This document shows positions 1 through 7,626 of a stretch of DNA of 51,667 bases, piece by piece. The translations under genes and the position numbers were made by a program. Under the pieces are notes generated by a model. It ran no database searches, was not told the origin of the DNA, and saw nothing but the letters and a program-made list of their open reading frames with translations. The number at the start of each line of letters is the position of its first letter. Within the stretch, counting starts at the first letter, position 1. Source of the DNA: JAUXEH01 sp965533275 (GTDB lineage: Bacteria > Acidobacteriota > Aminicenantia > Aminicenantales > Aminicenantaceae); NCBI GenBank assembly GCA_965533275.1, contig CBESWG010000023.1:1-51667 (forward strand), given 5' to 3'.

Positions 1-95
1 ACCTCTCCCTTGTAAGGATGAAGATCAGGAACCTTTTTATCCCCGTCCAACCTCCCCCACCCACCTCTCCCTTAAAAGGATGAAGATCAGGAACC
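1..95. repeat. Imperfect 33-bp direct repeat, period 62 bp
   Basis: Bases 1-33 and 63-95 carry the same 33-bp sequence with two differences (GT against AA at the 12th and 13th bases). Both copies end in GATCAGGAACC. The spacer is C-rich and pyrimidine-biased. Similar C-rich tracts followed by TTTTAAGGAACC occur at about 21318-21356, so this may be a degenerate intergenic repeat family. The left copy touches the window edge, so the array may extend further. Confidence 0.8.
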
Positions 96-184
96 GCCAT
101 CACCCTCCCCAACCGCCCGCCTTGGAAGGGGTGGGGATACAAGTAGCCTTGTTCCCATTTCCCGAGAGGGGACCGTATCGAGAG

Positions 185-211
185 TTGACTTCGATCCTGA
201 TTGATGATACT
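185..211 (+). promoter_or_regulatory. Candidate sigma-70 promoter for the Lys/Ala/Pro-rich gene
   Basis: TTGACT at 185-190 is followed 15 bases later by GATACT at 206-211, which is preceded by TGAT, a partial extended -10. The spacer is short, so this is tentative. The start codon lies 43 bases downstream behind a strong AAGGAGGG. Confidence 0.35.
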
Positions 212-254
212 TATCTTTCATTGTTCTTTGAGGGATTAACCAAGGAGGGATCTC

Positions 255-743
255 ATGCCTACGACAAAACGCTCTCCCGCAGCCGCCAGGATTACATCAG
301 CCAAAAAGGCCCCGGTGAAAAAGCCTGCTGCAAAAACCACTGCGGCCAAGCCCGCAGCTCCCGCCCGAAAGCCGGCCCCCCAAAAACCTGCGGCTCCGGC
401 GAAGAAAGCAGCTCCTAAGCCCACGGCTCCCAAACCTGCGGCCCCGAAGCCTGCCGCCCCGGTCAAGAAACCTGCACCCGCCAGAAAACCGGCGCCTCCC
501 AAGCCTCCTGCATCGGCCAAGCCGTCAGCCACGACTACCCAGACAAAGAAGGTTCCCCGGATCAAATCCGGCCAGAACTGGGGATGTGAGGTCTGCGGTA
601 TGGCCATTGTCGTGGATGATTGCGGCTGTGTGGAGGAGCATGTGTTCCTCTGCTGCGGCCAGGAAATGGCCGCAAAGGAAAAGAAGGAAAAAAACAAGAA
701 GAAAAAGAAGAAGAAGGGAAAAGGAAAGAAGAAGAGTAAATAG
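255..743 (+). CDS. Histone H1/AlgP-like Lys-Ala-Pro-rich protein with a Cys-rich zinc-ribbon-like patch
   Basis: 162 residues. Residues 1-100 are almost only Lys, Ala and Pro (KPAAP-type repeats), like the tails of bacterial histone H1-like or AlgP-like proteins. Residues 110-138 hold six cysteines (111, 114, 123, 125, 133, 134) in a CEVCG...CGC...CCGQEM pattern resembling the desulfoferrodoxin N-terminal or rubredoxin-type metal site. Residues 141-162 are a nearly pure lysine tail. The start ATG follows AAGGAGGGATCTC, an excellent ribosome binding site. No signal peptide is visible, so it is presumably cytoplasmic. Nucleic-acid binding is inferred from composition only, and the metal site from Cys spacing. 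Low complexity makes homology calls for the N-terminal part unreliable. It is transcribed towards the split mltD-like gene and stands alone. Confidence 0.7.
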   Translation: MPTTKRSPAAARITSAKKAPVKKPAAKTTAAKPAAPARKPAPQKPAAPAKKAAPKPTAPKPAAPKPAAPVKKPAPARKPAPPKPPASAKPSATTTQTKKVPRIKSGQNWGCEVCGMAIVVDDCGCVEEHVFLCCGQEMAAKEKKEKNKKKKKKKGKGKKKSK

Positions 744-746
744 AGC

Positions 747-1790
747 TTATCGGTTATTAGAGACGCGCAGTTTCTGGCCCGGATAGATGGTGGAACGCCG
801 CGTCAAGCCGTTCAGGTTTAGGAGGGCGTTCAGATCCATCCCGTATCTCTGGGCGATCTTGAAAGGGGTGTCGCCGGATCTAACCGTATGGAATGTTGAG
901 GACCCCACCCCGTTCCCGGAATGTATCGTTAACTTCTGTCCTACCTGCAGGGTGTTGCTCCTCAGTTTGTTCTGGTTCTTGATCTCCTGGACTGATGTCT
1001 TGAATGCCAGTGCGATGTGGTAGAGCGTGTCTCCCCGTTTCACCGTGTAGACAAGTTTGTCCCCCTCAGCCGCGAGCTGTCGTGTCTGTGTGGTCGAGTA
1101 GGAAGTGCCGTAGCGGGTTGGGACTTTGAGCCGCTGTCCGGGCCGGATGATGTAGTTCCGGCTCAGCCGGTTGGCCTGGGCAATGGACGAGACCGAAGTC
1201 CGGTAGCGTGTGGAGATGCCGGAGACCGTCTCCCCCCTCCGGACATAGTGCGTGACATATGTGGCTTCCGGGGGCACATAGCGAGAGAGGCTGGTGACGG
1301 CGGCCAGGGCCTGGCCTCCGGTCCCCACGGGGATCTTCAGGGCATATTCTTTCTCCGGGGTAGACTTGTGTCGCAACTCCGGATTGAATTCAGTCAGGGC
1401 TTCGCTCTCCAGCCCCAGTTTATCTGCCAGGGACGAAAGCTTGAGAGGTTTGTTAACGGAGATGGTCTCATAACGCAGGGGAGGATCGGGCTCGGGCAGG
1501 TTCATGCCGTACTTAGCCGGATCGTTGACGATCAGCACCGCCGCTACAAATCGGGGTACGAAGCGGCGGGTTTCCCGGGGGAGCATCTGGTACAGATCCC
1601 AGAAGTTATCCATGTAGGCGACCCGCTGCTGCTTGATGAGACGCCGAACGCGGGATTCCCCGCAGTTATAGGCCGCAAGTGCCGTGGTCCAATCCCCAAA
1701 CCAGGAATGGAGCTCCTTGAGGTAAAGGGTCGCCGCCCGAGAAGCCTTTTCGGGATCCATCCTCTCGTCGATGTAGCGGTCCCGACTCAA
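747..1790 (-). CDS. mltD: MltD-like lytic transglycosylase, C-terminal part (end of SLT domain plus three LysM domains), cut off by an in-frame TGA
   Basis: This is the downstream portion of one gene interrupted at 1803-1805. The reading frame is the same as the upstream part, and TTG at 1790 is only the first possible start after the stop. It carries the end of the lytic transglycosylase domain (ALAAYNCGE, residues 38-45) and three LysM repeats at about 181-224, 247-290 and 300-343, each beginning with a YTVKRGDTL-like sequence and ending in GQKL. LysM domains bind peptidoglycan. Together the two parts match a full-length membrane-bound murein transglycosylase D. There is no ribosome binding site before the TTG, so independent translation of this part is doubtful. 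It is either a recent nonsense pseudogene, a readthrough product, or a sequencing error. Confidence 0.8.
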   Translation of the reverse strand: MSRDRYIDERMDPEKASRAATLYLKELHSWFGDWTTALAAYNCGESRVRRLIKQQRVAYMDNFWDLYQMLPRETRRFVPRFVAAVLIVNDPAKYGMNLPEPDPPLRYETISVNKPLKLSSLADKLGLESEALTEFNPELRHKSTPEKEYALKIPVGTGGQALAAVTSLSRYVPPEATYVTHYVRRGETVSGISTRYRTSVSSIAQANRLSRNYIIRPGQRLKVPTRYGTSYSTTQTRQLAAEGDKLVYTVKRGDTLYHIALAFKTSVQEIKNQNKLRSNTLQVGQKLTIHSGNGVGSSTFHTVRSGDTPFKIAQRYGMDLNALLNLNGLTRRSTIYPGQKLRVSNNR

Positions 1791-1802
1791 GCCGTAGCGG
1801 TA

Positions 1803-1805
1803 TCA
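1803..1805 (-). other. In-frame TGA inside the mltD-like gene at a conserved glycine position
   Basis: On the minus strand the codons read TTC ATC GCC TCC ACC TGA TAC CGC TAC GGC, that is FIAST-stop-YRYG. In MltD proteins the motif is PSTG followed by a short YGL stretch, so TGA stands where glycine (GGA) is expected: one G-to-T change, with no frameshift. Other genes in the window use TGA as a normal stop. Confidence 0.85.
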
Positions 1806-2540
1806 GGTGGAGGCGATGAACTGCCACAGCCCCAGCGCACTGGCCCTGGATAAGGCCCGTGTCTTGAACCAGCTCTCGATCATCGGCATCCACACCAGCT
1901 CTTCAGGCAGCCCTTCCTTGCGCAGTTCCTCCAGGATCATCTCCCGGAAGCGGCCGGACCTCCTGTAGCCATCCTCGAACAGCTTGCGCTCGCCCTTGGT
2001 AAAGCTGTCGAGTTCCCGTTGAACGTACTCGTTGACCTCGAGAGGAATGGATCCGTTGTTGCCTCCCACCGCGGTGGCGCGTGAGGCATAGATCTCCTGT
2101 ATGCGCTGCGCGACCAGCAGGCGAAGGTCGTCCCTCTCCTGATCGAGCAGAGAATCGGGAGGGCTTTCCATGTCCTCCATGTCCAGGATAAGGCTGTAAG
2201 CTTCATCCAGGTAGAGGATCGCCTCGTCGAGGTCACCCTGGTCCCAGGCCAGGAGGGCGGCCTGGTAGGAGCTCATCCCATCTTCCAGGAGTTCGGACGG
2301 ATCGGTATCACTCGTCTCACCCTCCCGCGTCTCTTCGATGGCGGGCAGTTCTGCGAGGATGAAATCCTTATCCTCCTGGACCGGGGGTGGGGTGTCGGCT
2401 GGCTCGACAGCCGCAGGGGCCGGACTGGTTTCCGGAGGCTTGATCTCAGTTGTCGCTTTATTGCCGGAGGCACATCCCCAGAAAAGGACCAGTGTGAGGG
2501 TCAACAGCAGCGTGTATGAAAGGCGGATTTTAGGGGTCAA
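1803..2540 (-). CDS. mltD: MltD-like lytic transglycosylase, N-terminal lipoprotein part, ending at an in-frame TGA
   Basis: 245 residues, read from TTG at 2540 behind AGGTG. No other start precedes the signal peptide. Residues 1-23 form a lipoprotein signal (hydrophobic stretch, then FWGC with Cys23), followed by a Pro/Glu-rich linker and the first half of the SLT transglycosylase domain. The catalytic glutamate is probably Glu222 in the MIESWF motif. The protein ends at LWQFIAST, exactly where the family continues with glycine. As translated, it keeps the catalytic Glu but lacks the rest of the lysozyme fold and all LysM domains, so it is probably inactive alone. The gene has its own good promoter (2562-2590). 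It may be a pseudogene, or intact if the TGA is an error. Confidence 0.8.
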   Translation of the reverse strand: MTPKIRLSYTLLLTLTLVLFWGCASGNKATTEIKPPETSPAPAAVEPADTPPPVQEDKDFILAELPAIEETREGETSDTDPSELLEDGMSSYQAALLAWDQGDLDEAILYLDEAYSLILDMEDMESPPDSLLDQERDDLRLLVAQRIQEIYASRATAVGGNNGSIPLEVNEYVQRELDSFTKGERKLFEDGYRRSGRFREMILEELRKEGLPEELVWMPMIESWFKTRALSRASALGLWQFIAST

Positions 2541-2561
2541 TTTTGCACCTGAAAAAAAGTA

Positions 2562-2590
2562 TTTATAGCACGTCCTACTCAGATAGTCAA
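2562..2590 (-). promoter_or_regulatory. Sigma-70-type promoter of the mltD-like gene
   Basis: On the minus strand TTGACT (2585-2590) is separated by 17 bases from TATAAA (2562-2567), which is preceded by TGC, giving an extended -10. Transcription would begin near 2555, leaving a leader of about 15 bases that contains the AGGTG ribosome binding site. Confidence 0.65.
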
Positions 2591-2661
2591 TTTCCTCTGA
2601 TACTCAGAACATAGTTTAGTCGTGGATGGTTGCCGTTTAGGGGAGGTTTTCTATGGCTGGA

Positions 2662-3642
2662 TCATTCCCGTCCGTGCCACCTGCGGTGCCAATCCCAGGC
2701 TGTTTGGATGATCTCTCCCAGGTCGGAGTGTTCGGGTTTCCACCCCAGCCACTCCTCGGCCCGGGCCCTGGATGCCAGCAGAATGGGGACATCCCCCTCC
2801 CTCCTGGCACCCTCGGTGCAGGACACCGTCCGGCCTGTGACATCTTCGACCTTGTGGATGACCTCCCTCACGGAATGCCCCTGATTTGTGCCCAGGTTGA
2901 TGAAGCCACCCCCATGGCCCTCGAGGAGCGCCTTCAGAGCCAGGACATGGGCATCTGCCAGGTCGGTCACATGGATATAATCGCGTACTGCTGTTCCGTC
3001 CGGCGTTGGGAAGTCCGTGCCGTAGATCTCGAGCGCGCGGTCCTGTTCCAGCAGCGCGCGGAGAATGCAGGGGATCAGATGTGTCTCGGGTTCGTGCAGC
3101 TCCCCCAGTTCGCCTGCGGGATCTGCACCGGCTGCATTGAAGTACCGCAAGGAGATGAACCTCAGGTCGTAGGCACGGGCGTAGTCCCTGAGTATGGATT
3201 CCACAAAAAATTTTGTCTGGCCGTAGGGATTCTCAGGCCGCAGAGGGTGGCTCTCCAAGATGGGGACGGCCTCAGGCTCCCCGTAGACGGCTGCGGAGGA
3301 CGAAAAGATGATCCTGGGTACTTCTGCTTTCAATATGCCATCGAGCAGGTTGAGGCTATTGCTCAGGTTGGCCTTATAGTATTTCTGCGGGTCCCGGAAA
3401 GACTCCCCGACCTGGATGAGGGAGGCGAAGTGGATGACGGCTTCGAAGGTGTGTTCTTGGAATAGCGCGCTGACATCGTTCCTGAGGGCCAGGTCGCCCT
3501 CTACCACAGTCCTGCCCTGGACGAGTTCCCGTCGGCCGGATGAGAAATTGTCAAAAACCACCACCTCGAAGCCCGCCTCTGCCAGTGCTTTTACCGTGTG
3601 GGATCCGATGTAACCGGCCCCGCCTGTAACCAGTACCGTCAT
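2662..3642 (-). CDS. galE: UDP-glucose 4-epimerase
   Basis: 326 residues, the usual length for GalE, which interconverts UDP-glucose and UDP-galactose (Leloir pathway and surface polysaccharide supply). The NAD-binding Rossmann motif TGGAGYIGS is at residues 6-14, the catalytic serine region SSSAAVYG at 114-121, and the YxxxK pair is Tyr140/Lys144 in NPYGQTK. These place it in the extended short-chain dehydrogenase family, and full-length similarity to GalE is clear. The ATG overlaps the stop of the upstream nucleotidyltransferase gene by four bases (ATGA), so the two are translationally coupled in one transcript. Substrate specificity among UDP-hexoses or N-acetylhexosamines is not resolved by the sequence. 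Confidence 0.93.
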   Translation of the reverse strand: MTVLVTGGAGYIGSHTVKALAEAGFEVVVFDNFSSGRRELVQGRTVVEGDLALRNDVSALFQEHTFEAVIHFASLIQVGESFRDPQKYYKANLSNSLNLLDGILKAEVPRIIFSSSAAVYGEPEAVPILESHPLRPENPYGQTKFFVESILRDYARAYDLRFISLRYFNAAGADPAGELGELHEPETHLIPCILRALLEQDRALEIYGTDFPTPDGTAVRDYIHVTDLADAHVLALKALLEGHGGGFINLGTNQGHSVREVIHKVEDVTGRTVSCTEGARREGDVPILLASRARAEEWLGWKPEHSDLGEIIQTAWDWHRRWHGRE

Positions 3643-5099
3643 GACTCTGTCTCCTTGAGCAGCTGCTGGGCCGCCTCCAAACCGGCTTCCCGGGTCTCGA
3701 ATGCGTTATCGAGCTGCATCTGATACAGCTGCTTGAGGATCGTACCCATTGCAGGGCCCGGCTCGACACCCAGGGAGATCAGGTCCCTCCCCTGGATCAG
3801 TGGGAGGATGGTCTCCCGGGTCACGTTCAATTCTTCGAACCTCTGGCGGAGCCACAGTGCCTGCTCGTCCATGTTCTCTACAGGAGTTTCGTCCCGGCCC
3901 GCTCGATCGGCGGCATCCAGGGTGATCATCAGGTCGATCTCCCCTCCTACGTCTGCGGCCAGGCGGTTGAATGCCTTCTTCGTCACCACCTCGCGATTCG
4001 TCCAGAGTTCGGAGGCCCTGTGGTGGCACCGTATGAGGGGCAGGACGATGTTCCTCAGGTCAAGGCCGAAGTAGGAGAAGATCTTCAGGCGGCCGAACAT
4101 CTGACGCGCGATCTTCTCGCCCGCGATGTTGTGGCCTTTGTTGGTGATCACCATTCGGCCGTGCTTGAACTCCCAGGCGGCTGTGTTGGGTTTTCCCAAG
4201 TCGTGCAGCAGGGCCGCCAGAAGCAGGGCCAAGCGGACCGGCCCTTCCATGTCGGCCATTCTCGCCAGCCGCGCAGCCTGATCCACCGTGATCTTGGTGT
4301 GCTGCCAGACGCTGTGGTGGCCGTAGGGATCCTTTTCCGGATGGAATTCCGAGTCCTGGATGGACAGGGTCAGGGCGAAGAGTTCGGGGTAGATCTGGCG
4401 GAGAGCGCTCAGCACGAACAGCTCCTCCAGCCCCCGGGAAGGGCTCGGGGAATCCAGCAGGATCTTGAACAGCTCCTCGGTGATCCGTTCGACACTGAGG
4501 CCGGCAAGGTCAACGCCCTTGGCAGCCGCGTACACCTCGGGATCGATCGTAAACTCCAGGACAGAGGCGAACCGGGCAGCCCTGAGGATCCGCAGCGGAT
4601 CCTCAGGGAAGGCCGAGGGATTGGTCAGGCGCAGACGGCCCTTTTCGATGTCCTCTCTACCGCCCAGGGGGTCGATTATGCTAGAATCCTCGATCCTGAC
4701 GGCGATGCTGTTGCAGCGGAAATCGCGGCGCTCCAGGTCCTTTTCCAAGGGCAGCTCAGGATCGGCCGCGACGATGAAGTCTTTGTGGCTCCGTACTTTC
4801 GTGTCCTGGGGCTTGCTAGAGATGTCCGTTCTCGGGAGCGCGATATCATAGGTGAGGCCGTCACAGGTGAATTTGATGACCCCAAAGCTCCTGCCCACAA
4901 GATCGACCCGGCCATGGGATTGAAGCTGCCGCGTGATGTCCTCCACGGTGTGATGCAGGATGAGCAGGTCCAGGTCTTTTTCCGGCACCTTCTTTCCCCG
5001 CAACACGTCGCGCACTCCCCCTCCGACCACATAGACATCCCGGCCGAACAGGCGGACGAAGAGATCATGTTCCCGGAAAGGTATCTTGAGGGTGTTCAT
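3639..5099 (-). CDS. CCA tRNA nucleotidyltransferase / poly(A) polymerase family protein with HD domain
   Basis: 486 residues. The class II nucleotidyltransferase head has GGGVRD at 26-31 and the metal-binding DLD at 42-44, followed by the RRDFRCNSI (124-132) and EDPLRILRAARF (166-177) motifs typical of CCA-adding enzymes and bacterial poly(A) polymerases. An HD domain follows (ALLHDLGK, His299-Asp300), as in bacterial CCA enzymes with 2',3'-phosphatase-like modules. It probably repairs or adds the 3' CCA of tRNA, but a PcnB-like or A-adding role cannot be excluded. ATG at 5099 is chosen over the GTG one codon earlier because GGAG lies at proper spacing. First gene of a two-gene operon with galE, downstream of the promoter at 5120-5148. 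Confidence 0.88.
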   Translation of the reverse strand: MNTLKIPFREHDLFVRLFGRDVYVVGGGVRDVLRGKKVPEKDLDLLILHHTVEDITRQLQSHGRVDLVGRSFGVIKFTCDGLTYDIALPRTDISSKPQDTKVRSHKDFIVAADPELPLEKDLERRDFRCNSIAVRIEDSSIIDPLGGREDIEKGRLRLTNPSAFPEDPLRILRAARFASVLEFTIDPEVYAAAKGVDLAGLSVERITEELFKILLDSPSPSRGLEELFVLSALRQIYPELFALTLSIQDSEFHPEKDPYGHHSVWQHTKITVDQAARLARMADMEGPVRLALLLAALLHDLGKPNTAAWEFKHGRMVITNKGHNIAGEKIARQMFGRLKIFSYFGLDLRNIVLPLIRCHHRASELWTNREVVTKKAFNRLAADVGGEIDLMITLDAADRAGRDETPVENMDEQALWLRQRFEELNVTRETILPLIQGRDLISLGVEPGPAMGTILKQLYQMQLDNAFETREAGLEAAQQLLKETES

Positions 5100-5119
5100 C
5101 ACGGCTCCGTATCAGGGAG

Positions 5120-5148
5120 ATGATAACCCAGCCTCAGGAATATTTCAA
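5120..5148 (-). promoter_or_regulatory. Sigma-70-type promoter for the nucleotidyltransferase-galE operon
   Basis: On the minus strand TTGAAA (5143-5148) and TATCAT (5120-5125) are spaced by 17 bases. The start codon is about 20 bases below the -10. The remainder of the 5126-5288 interval shows nothing else I can support. Confidence 0.55.
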
Positions 5149-5288
5149 TCGAACCACCTTCCGGGAAGAACGCCGGCTTTCCGCTGTGCCTCATACCTGG
5201 GGCAAACGAGCGTTGAATATCTGGCGTGGTCTGGAAAAATCAGGGTGGTTGGTGTATCCTACTAAGTGACGCAGTACCTGAGTTAGAA

Positions 5289-6131
5289 ATGCACAGAAGA
5301 TGGTTTATAGCGATCGCCCTGCTGGCAGCCGTGGCGGGAGCCGCATCTGCGGCGGCCCTTAAGGATGACATCAAGATCACGCTGGAAGAGAGACGCGTGG
5401 AGAACCTGAGCCCCGAGGGGCTGGATCTCGTATTCTACCTCAACCTGGAAAATGTCTCTTCCCGGGACTACGCCCTCTCTGGTTACATGTACAGGTTTGT
5501 GATCATGGAACAGGAATATTTCCGGCTCCCAGAGAGGAACCTGGATAGAATGTTCTCACTGCCCCGCGGTTCCCGTGAGCTGGTCCGGTTTCCGGTCCGC
5601 ATCACGTACAAGCTCCTGAACCGGAGCATTTCAGGGATCCAGGATGCAGCCTCCGTCCCCTGCTATATCATGGGGGAATTGATGTTTGCGCGGGGGCGCC
5701 GCCGGAGTGGAGCGCTGCCTTTTGCCTTCAGTGCGATGTTTCCCATTTTTCAGGCCCCGACCGTGGACGTGCGTGCGGTCAAGGCCAACGCCCTCACCAT
5801 CGGAGGTGCGGACCTGCAGGTGGAGCTGCGGATCTCCAATCCCAACGGCTTCAGCTTCGACGTTGATGAGCTGGAATATGATCTCAAGATCGGCGGGCAC
5901 CCGCTCAAACGGGGGAGGCTCTCTCCCTCCGAACCGTTGGCCGCCTCAGCGGCGCTGCCCCTTTTCATACCCCTCCTGTTCAGTTTTTACGAGGTGGGTA
6001 ACGATGTGCATGGGCTCCTTATGCAGGAAGCCGTCTCCTGCCAGGTCTCTGGAACCCTGACCATTCAGATGGAATGGGGGAGCCTCTCCCTGCCCTACAG
6101 GCTGGACCAGCGCGTCCCGGTCGAGCGCTGA
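5289..6131 (+). CDS. Exported LEA14-like protein with two WHy/LEA_2-type domains
   Basis: 280 residues from the ATG at 5289, which starts directly at a signal peptide (HRRWFIAIALLAAVAGAASA). An in-frame GTG at 5226 would only add a polar extension. The C-terminal half (about 165-265) has the LEA14/WHy pattern: ADLQVELRISNPNGFSFDVD followed by alternating beta strands. The N-terminal half (about 30-130, with VENLSPEGLDLVFYLNLENV) looks like a degenerate second copy. Such domains occur in desiccation-associated plant proteins and in many exported bacterial proteins, generally of unknown function. Probably periplasmic. No lipobox is visible. It lies upstream of, and co-oriented with, a glycosyltransferase and a nitroreductase. 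Function is not assigned. Confidence 0.75.
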   Translation: MHRRWFIAIALLAAVAGAASAAALKDDIKITLEERRVENLSPEGLDLVFYLNLENVSSRDYALSGYMYRFVIMEQEYFRLPERNLDRMFSLPRGSRELVRFPVRITYKLLNRSISGIQDAASVPCYIMGELMFARGRRRSGALPFAFSAMFPIFQAPTVDVRAVKANALTIGGADLQVELRISNPNGFSFDVDELEYDLKIGGHPLKRGRLSPSEPLAASAALPLFIPLLFSFYEVGNDVHGLLMQEAVSCQVSGTLTIQMEWGSLSLPYRLDQRVPVER

Positions 6132-6174
6132 ATACTTACTTGGATCGATCCGAGGGGAGAGGAAAGCCCTGACC

Positions 6175-7077
6175 ATGGCTGTGAGCAAACAATCTGATAT
6201 CGAGATCAGCGTCATCATCCCCACGTACAATCGGTCCGCTTTCTTGCTGGAAGCCATCCAATCGGTGTTGGATCAGGACTACTGGGTGGGGAGAGAGGAT
6301 TGGGAGTTCGTGGTAGTGGATGACGGATCGACGGATGATACGGCCGAGGCGATCCGTCCCTATGGGGACCGTATCGCCTATGTCAAGCAGCCGCATTCCG
6401 GAGTCAGCGCCGCCCGCAACCTCGGGCTGAGGCTGACACGTGGGGAGTTTGTAGCCTTCCTGGATTCGGACGATCTCTGGAAGCCGGGGAAGATCACCGG
6501 GCAGATGCTCTTCATGCGGGAACATTCCGAGGCCGCCGTGGTGTGCACCGAAGAGACCTGGATCCGGAACGGAGTGTTCGTCAATCCCCGCAGCAAGCAT
6601 CGGAAATACTCTGGCCGGGTTTTTGAAAGATTCCTGCCGCTCTGTCTGTTGAGCATGTCTTCGGCCCTATTCCGCAGGAGCGTGTTCGCGGAGATCGGCG
6701 GCTTCGATGAAAGCCTGCCTGCCTGTGAAGACTACGACCTGGGGATCCGCCTGGCCCACCGCTACCCCGTGCATACACTGCCTGAGGCCCTGATCGTGAA
6801 GCGCGGGGGACACGCTGATCAGCTGTCGCGAAAATACTGGGGCATGGACCGCTTCCGTGTGACGGCGCTGGAAAAGGCCCTGGCCCTCGACCTGACGCCG
6901 GAACAGACCCAACAGGTAAAAGCCGAGCTGGCACGAAAATGCCGCATCCTGATCGGAGGCTTCCACAAGCGCGGGAAGGCCCCCGAGGCGGAGCCTTACG
7001 AGGAGCTGCTGCTGCGTCACGGCCCGGATCCTGGATCCGCGCCGACGCCTGCCAACTCCCCTGGCGGGAGTGAATAA
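6175..7077 (+). CDS. Family 2 glycosyltransferase
   Basis: 300 residues. A GT-A fold glycosyltransferase with ISVIIPTYNR at 11-20, the nucleotide-binding DDGS at 49-52, GVSAARNLG at 76-84 and a DSDD metal site at 97-100. It transfers a sugar from an NDP-sugar, probably to a lipid or polysaccharide acceptor on the cytoplasmic side. No membrane segment is visible. Residues after about 200 form the helical tail common in small GT2 enzymes. The ATG follows GAGAGGAAAG. The acceptor cannot be deduced, and no polysaccharide locus surrounds it. Confidence 0.88.
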   Translation: MAVSKQSDIEISVIIPTYNRSAFLLEAIQSVLDQDYWVGREDWEFVVVDDGSTDDTAEAIRPYGDRIAYVKQPHSGVSAARNLGLRLTRGEFVAFLDSDDLWKPGKITGQMLFMREHSEAAVVCTEETWIRNGVFVNPRSKHRKYSGRVFERFLPLCLLSMSSALFRRSVFAEIGGFDESLPACEDYDLGIRLAHRYPVHTLPEALIVKRGGHADQLSRKYWGMDRFRVTALEKALALDLTPEQTQQVKAELARKCRILIGGFHKRGKAPEAEPYEELLLRHGPDPGSAPTPANSPGGSE

Positions 7078-7097
7078 ACCCAGAAAGGAGAAAGAAG

Positions 7098-7622
7098 ATG
7101 GGAGTGCTGGATTTGATCAGAGAACGGAGGAGCATCCGGGTCTATAAAGAGGATCCCATACCAGAGGCGGTGCTGGCTCGTGTTATGGAGGCGGCCAGGA
7201 ATGCGCCCTCGGGGAAGAACCTCCAGCCCTGGAAGTTCATCCTGGTCCGGGATACGGAGATGCGGATGCAGCTGGCCGAGGCCTCCCGTAAGCAATACTT
7301 TGTGGCCAAGGCGCCGCTCGTCGTAGTGGCCTGCGGATATCCCGACCGCAGCTATCAGCGTCAGGGGAACTACATGACATCCTGGACCATCGACGTGAGC
7401 ATCGCGGTCGATCACCTTATGCTGCAGGCTCAGGAGGAGGGCTTGGGGACCTGCTGGATCGGGGCCTTCGACGAGACCGAGGTCAAGGCCCTGCTGGGCA
7501 TCCCACGAGACGTGAAAGTCCTCGCCTTGACTCCCTTGGGATATCCGGACGAGTCGCCCGCTCACAGGGGGCGCAGTGCCCTGGATCGGATCGTGTGCTA
7601 CGAGAGATACGAAGACGGATAG
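7098..7622 (+). CDS. Nitroreductase-family FMN-dependent oxidoreductase
   Basis: 174 residues, a compact member of the nitroreductase fold. The FMN-binding start is IRERRSIRVYKEDPI and NAPSGKNLQPWKF (about 8-22 and 35-48), and the conserved GLGTCWIGAF is near 114-123. Members reduce nitro groups, quinones, flavins or other substrates with NAD(P)H, or act in dehalogenation or ring cleavage; this one cannot be assigned more precisely. The ATG follows AAAGGAG with good spacing, 20 bases after the glycosyltransferase stop, so the two genes are probably co-transcribed. It ends only five bases before the convergent stop of the beta-barrel gene. Confidence 0.88.
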   Translation: MGVLDLIRERRSIRVYKEDPIPEAVLARVMEAARNAPSGKNLQPWKFILVRDTEMRMQLAEASRKQYFVAKAPLVVVACGYPDRSYQRQGNYMTSWTIDVSIAVDHLMLQAQEEGLGTCWIGAFDETEVKALLGIPRDVKVLALTPLGYPDESPAHRGRSALDRIVCYERYEDG

Positions 7623-7626
7623 CGGC

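Noticed and set aside
1803..1805. Reassignment of UGA to glycine, as in Gracilibacteria/SR1
   Set aside because: Many other genes in the window (pfkB, cusA-neighbour copA, mnmA, yggS overlap) end in TGA at the expected family length, and the DNA is GC-rich, unlike those lineages. A single mutation or read error is simpler.
5226..5288. Longer start of the LEA14-like protein at GTG 5226
   Set aside because: It adds a polar stretch ahead of a clean signal peptide and has no ribosome site.
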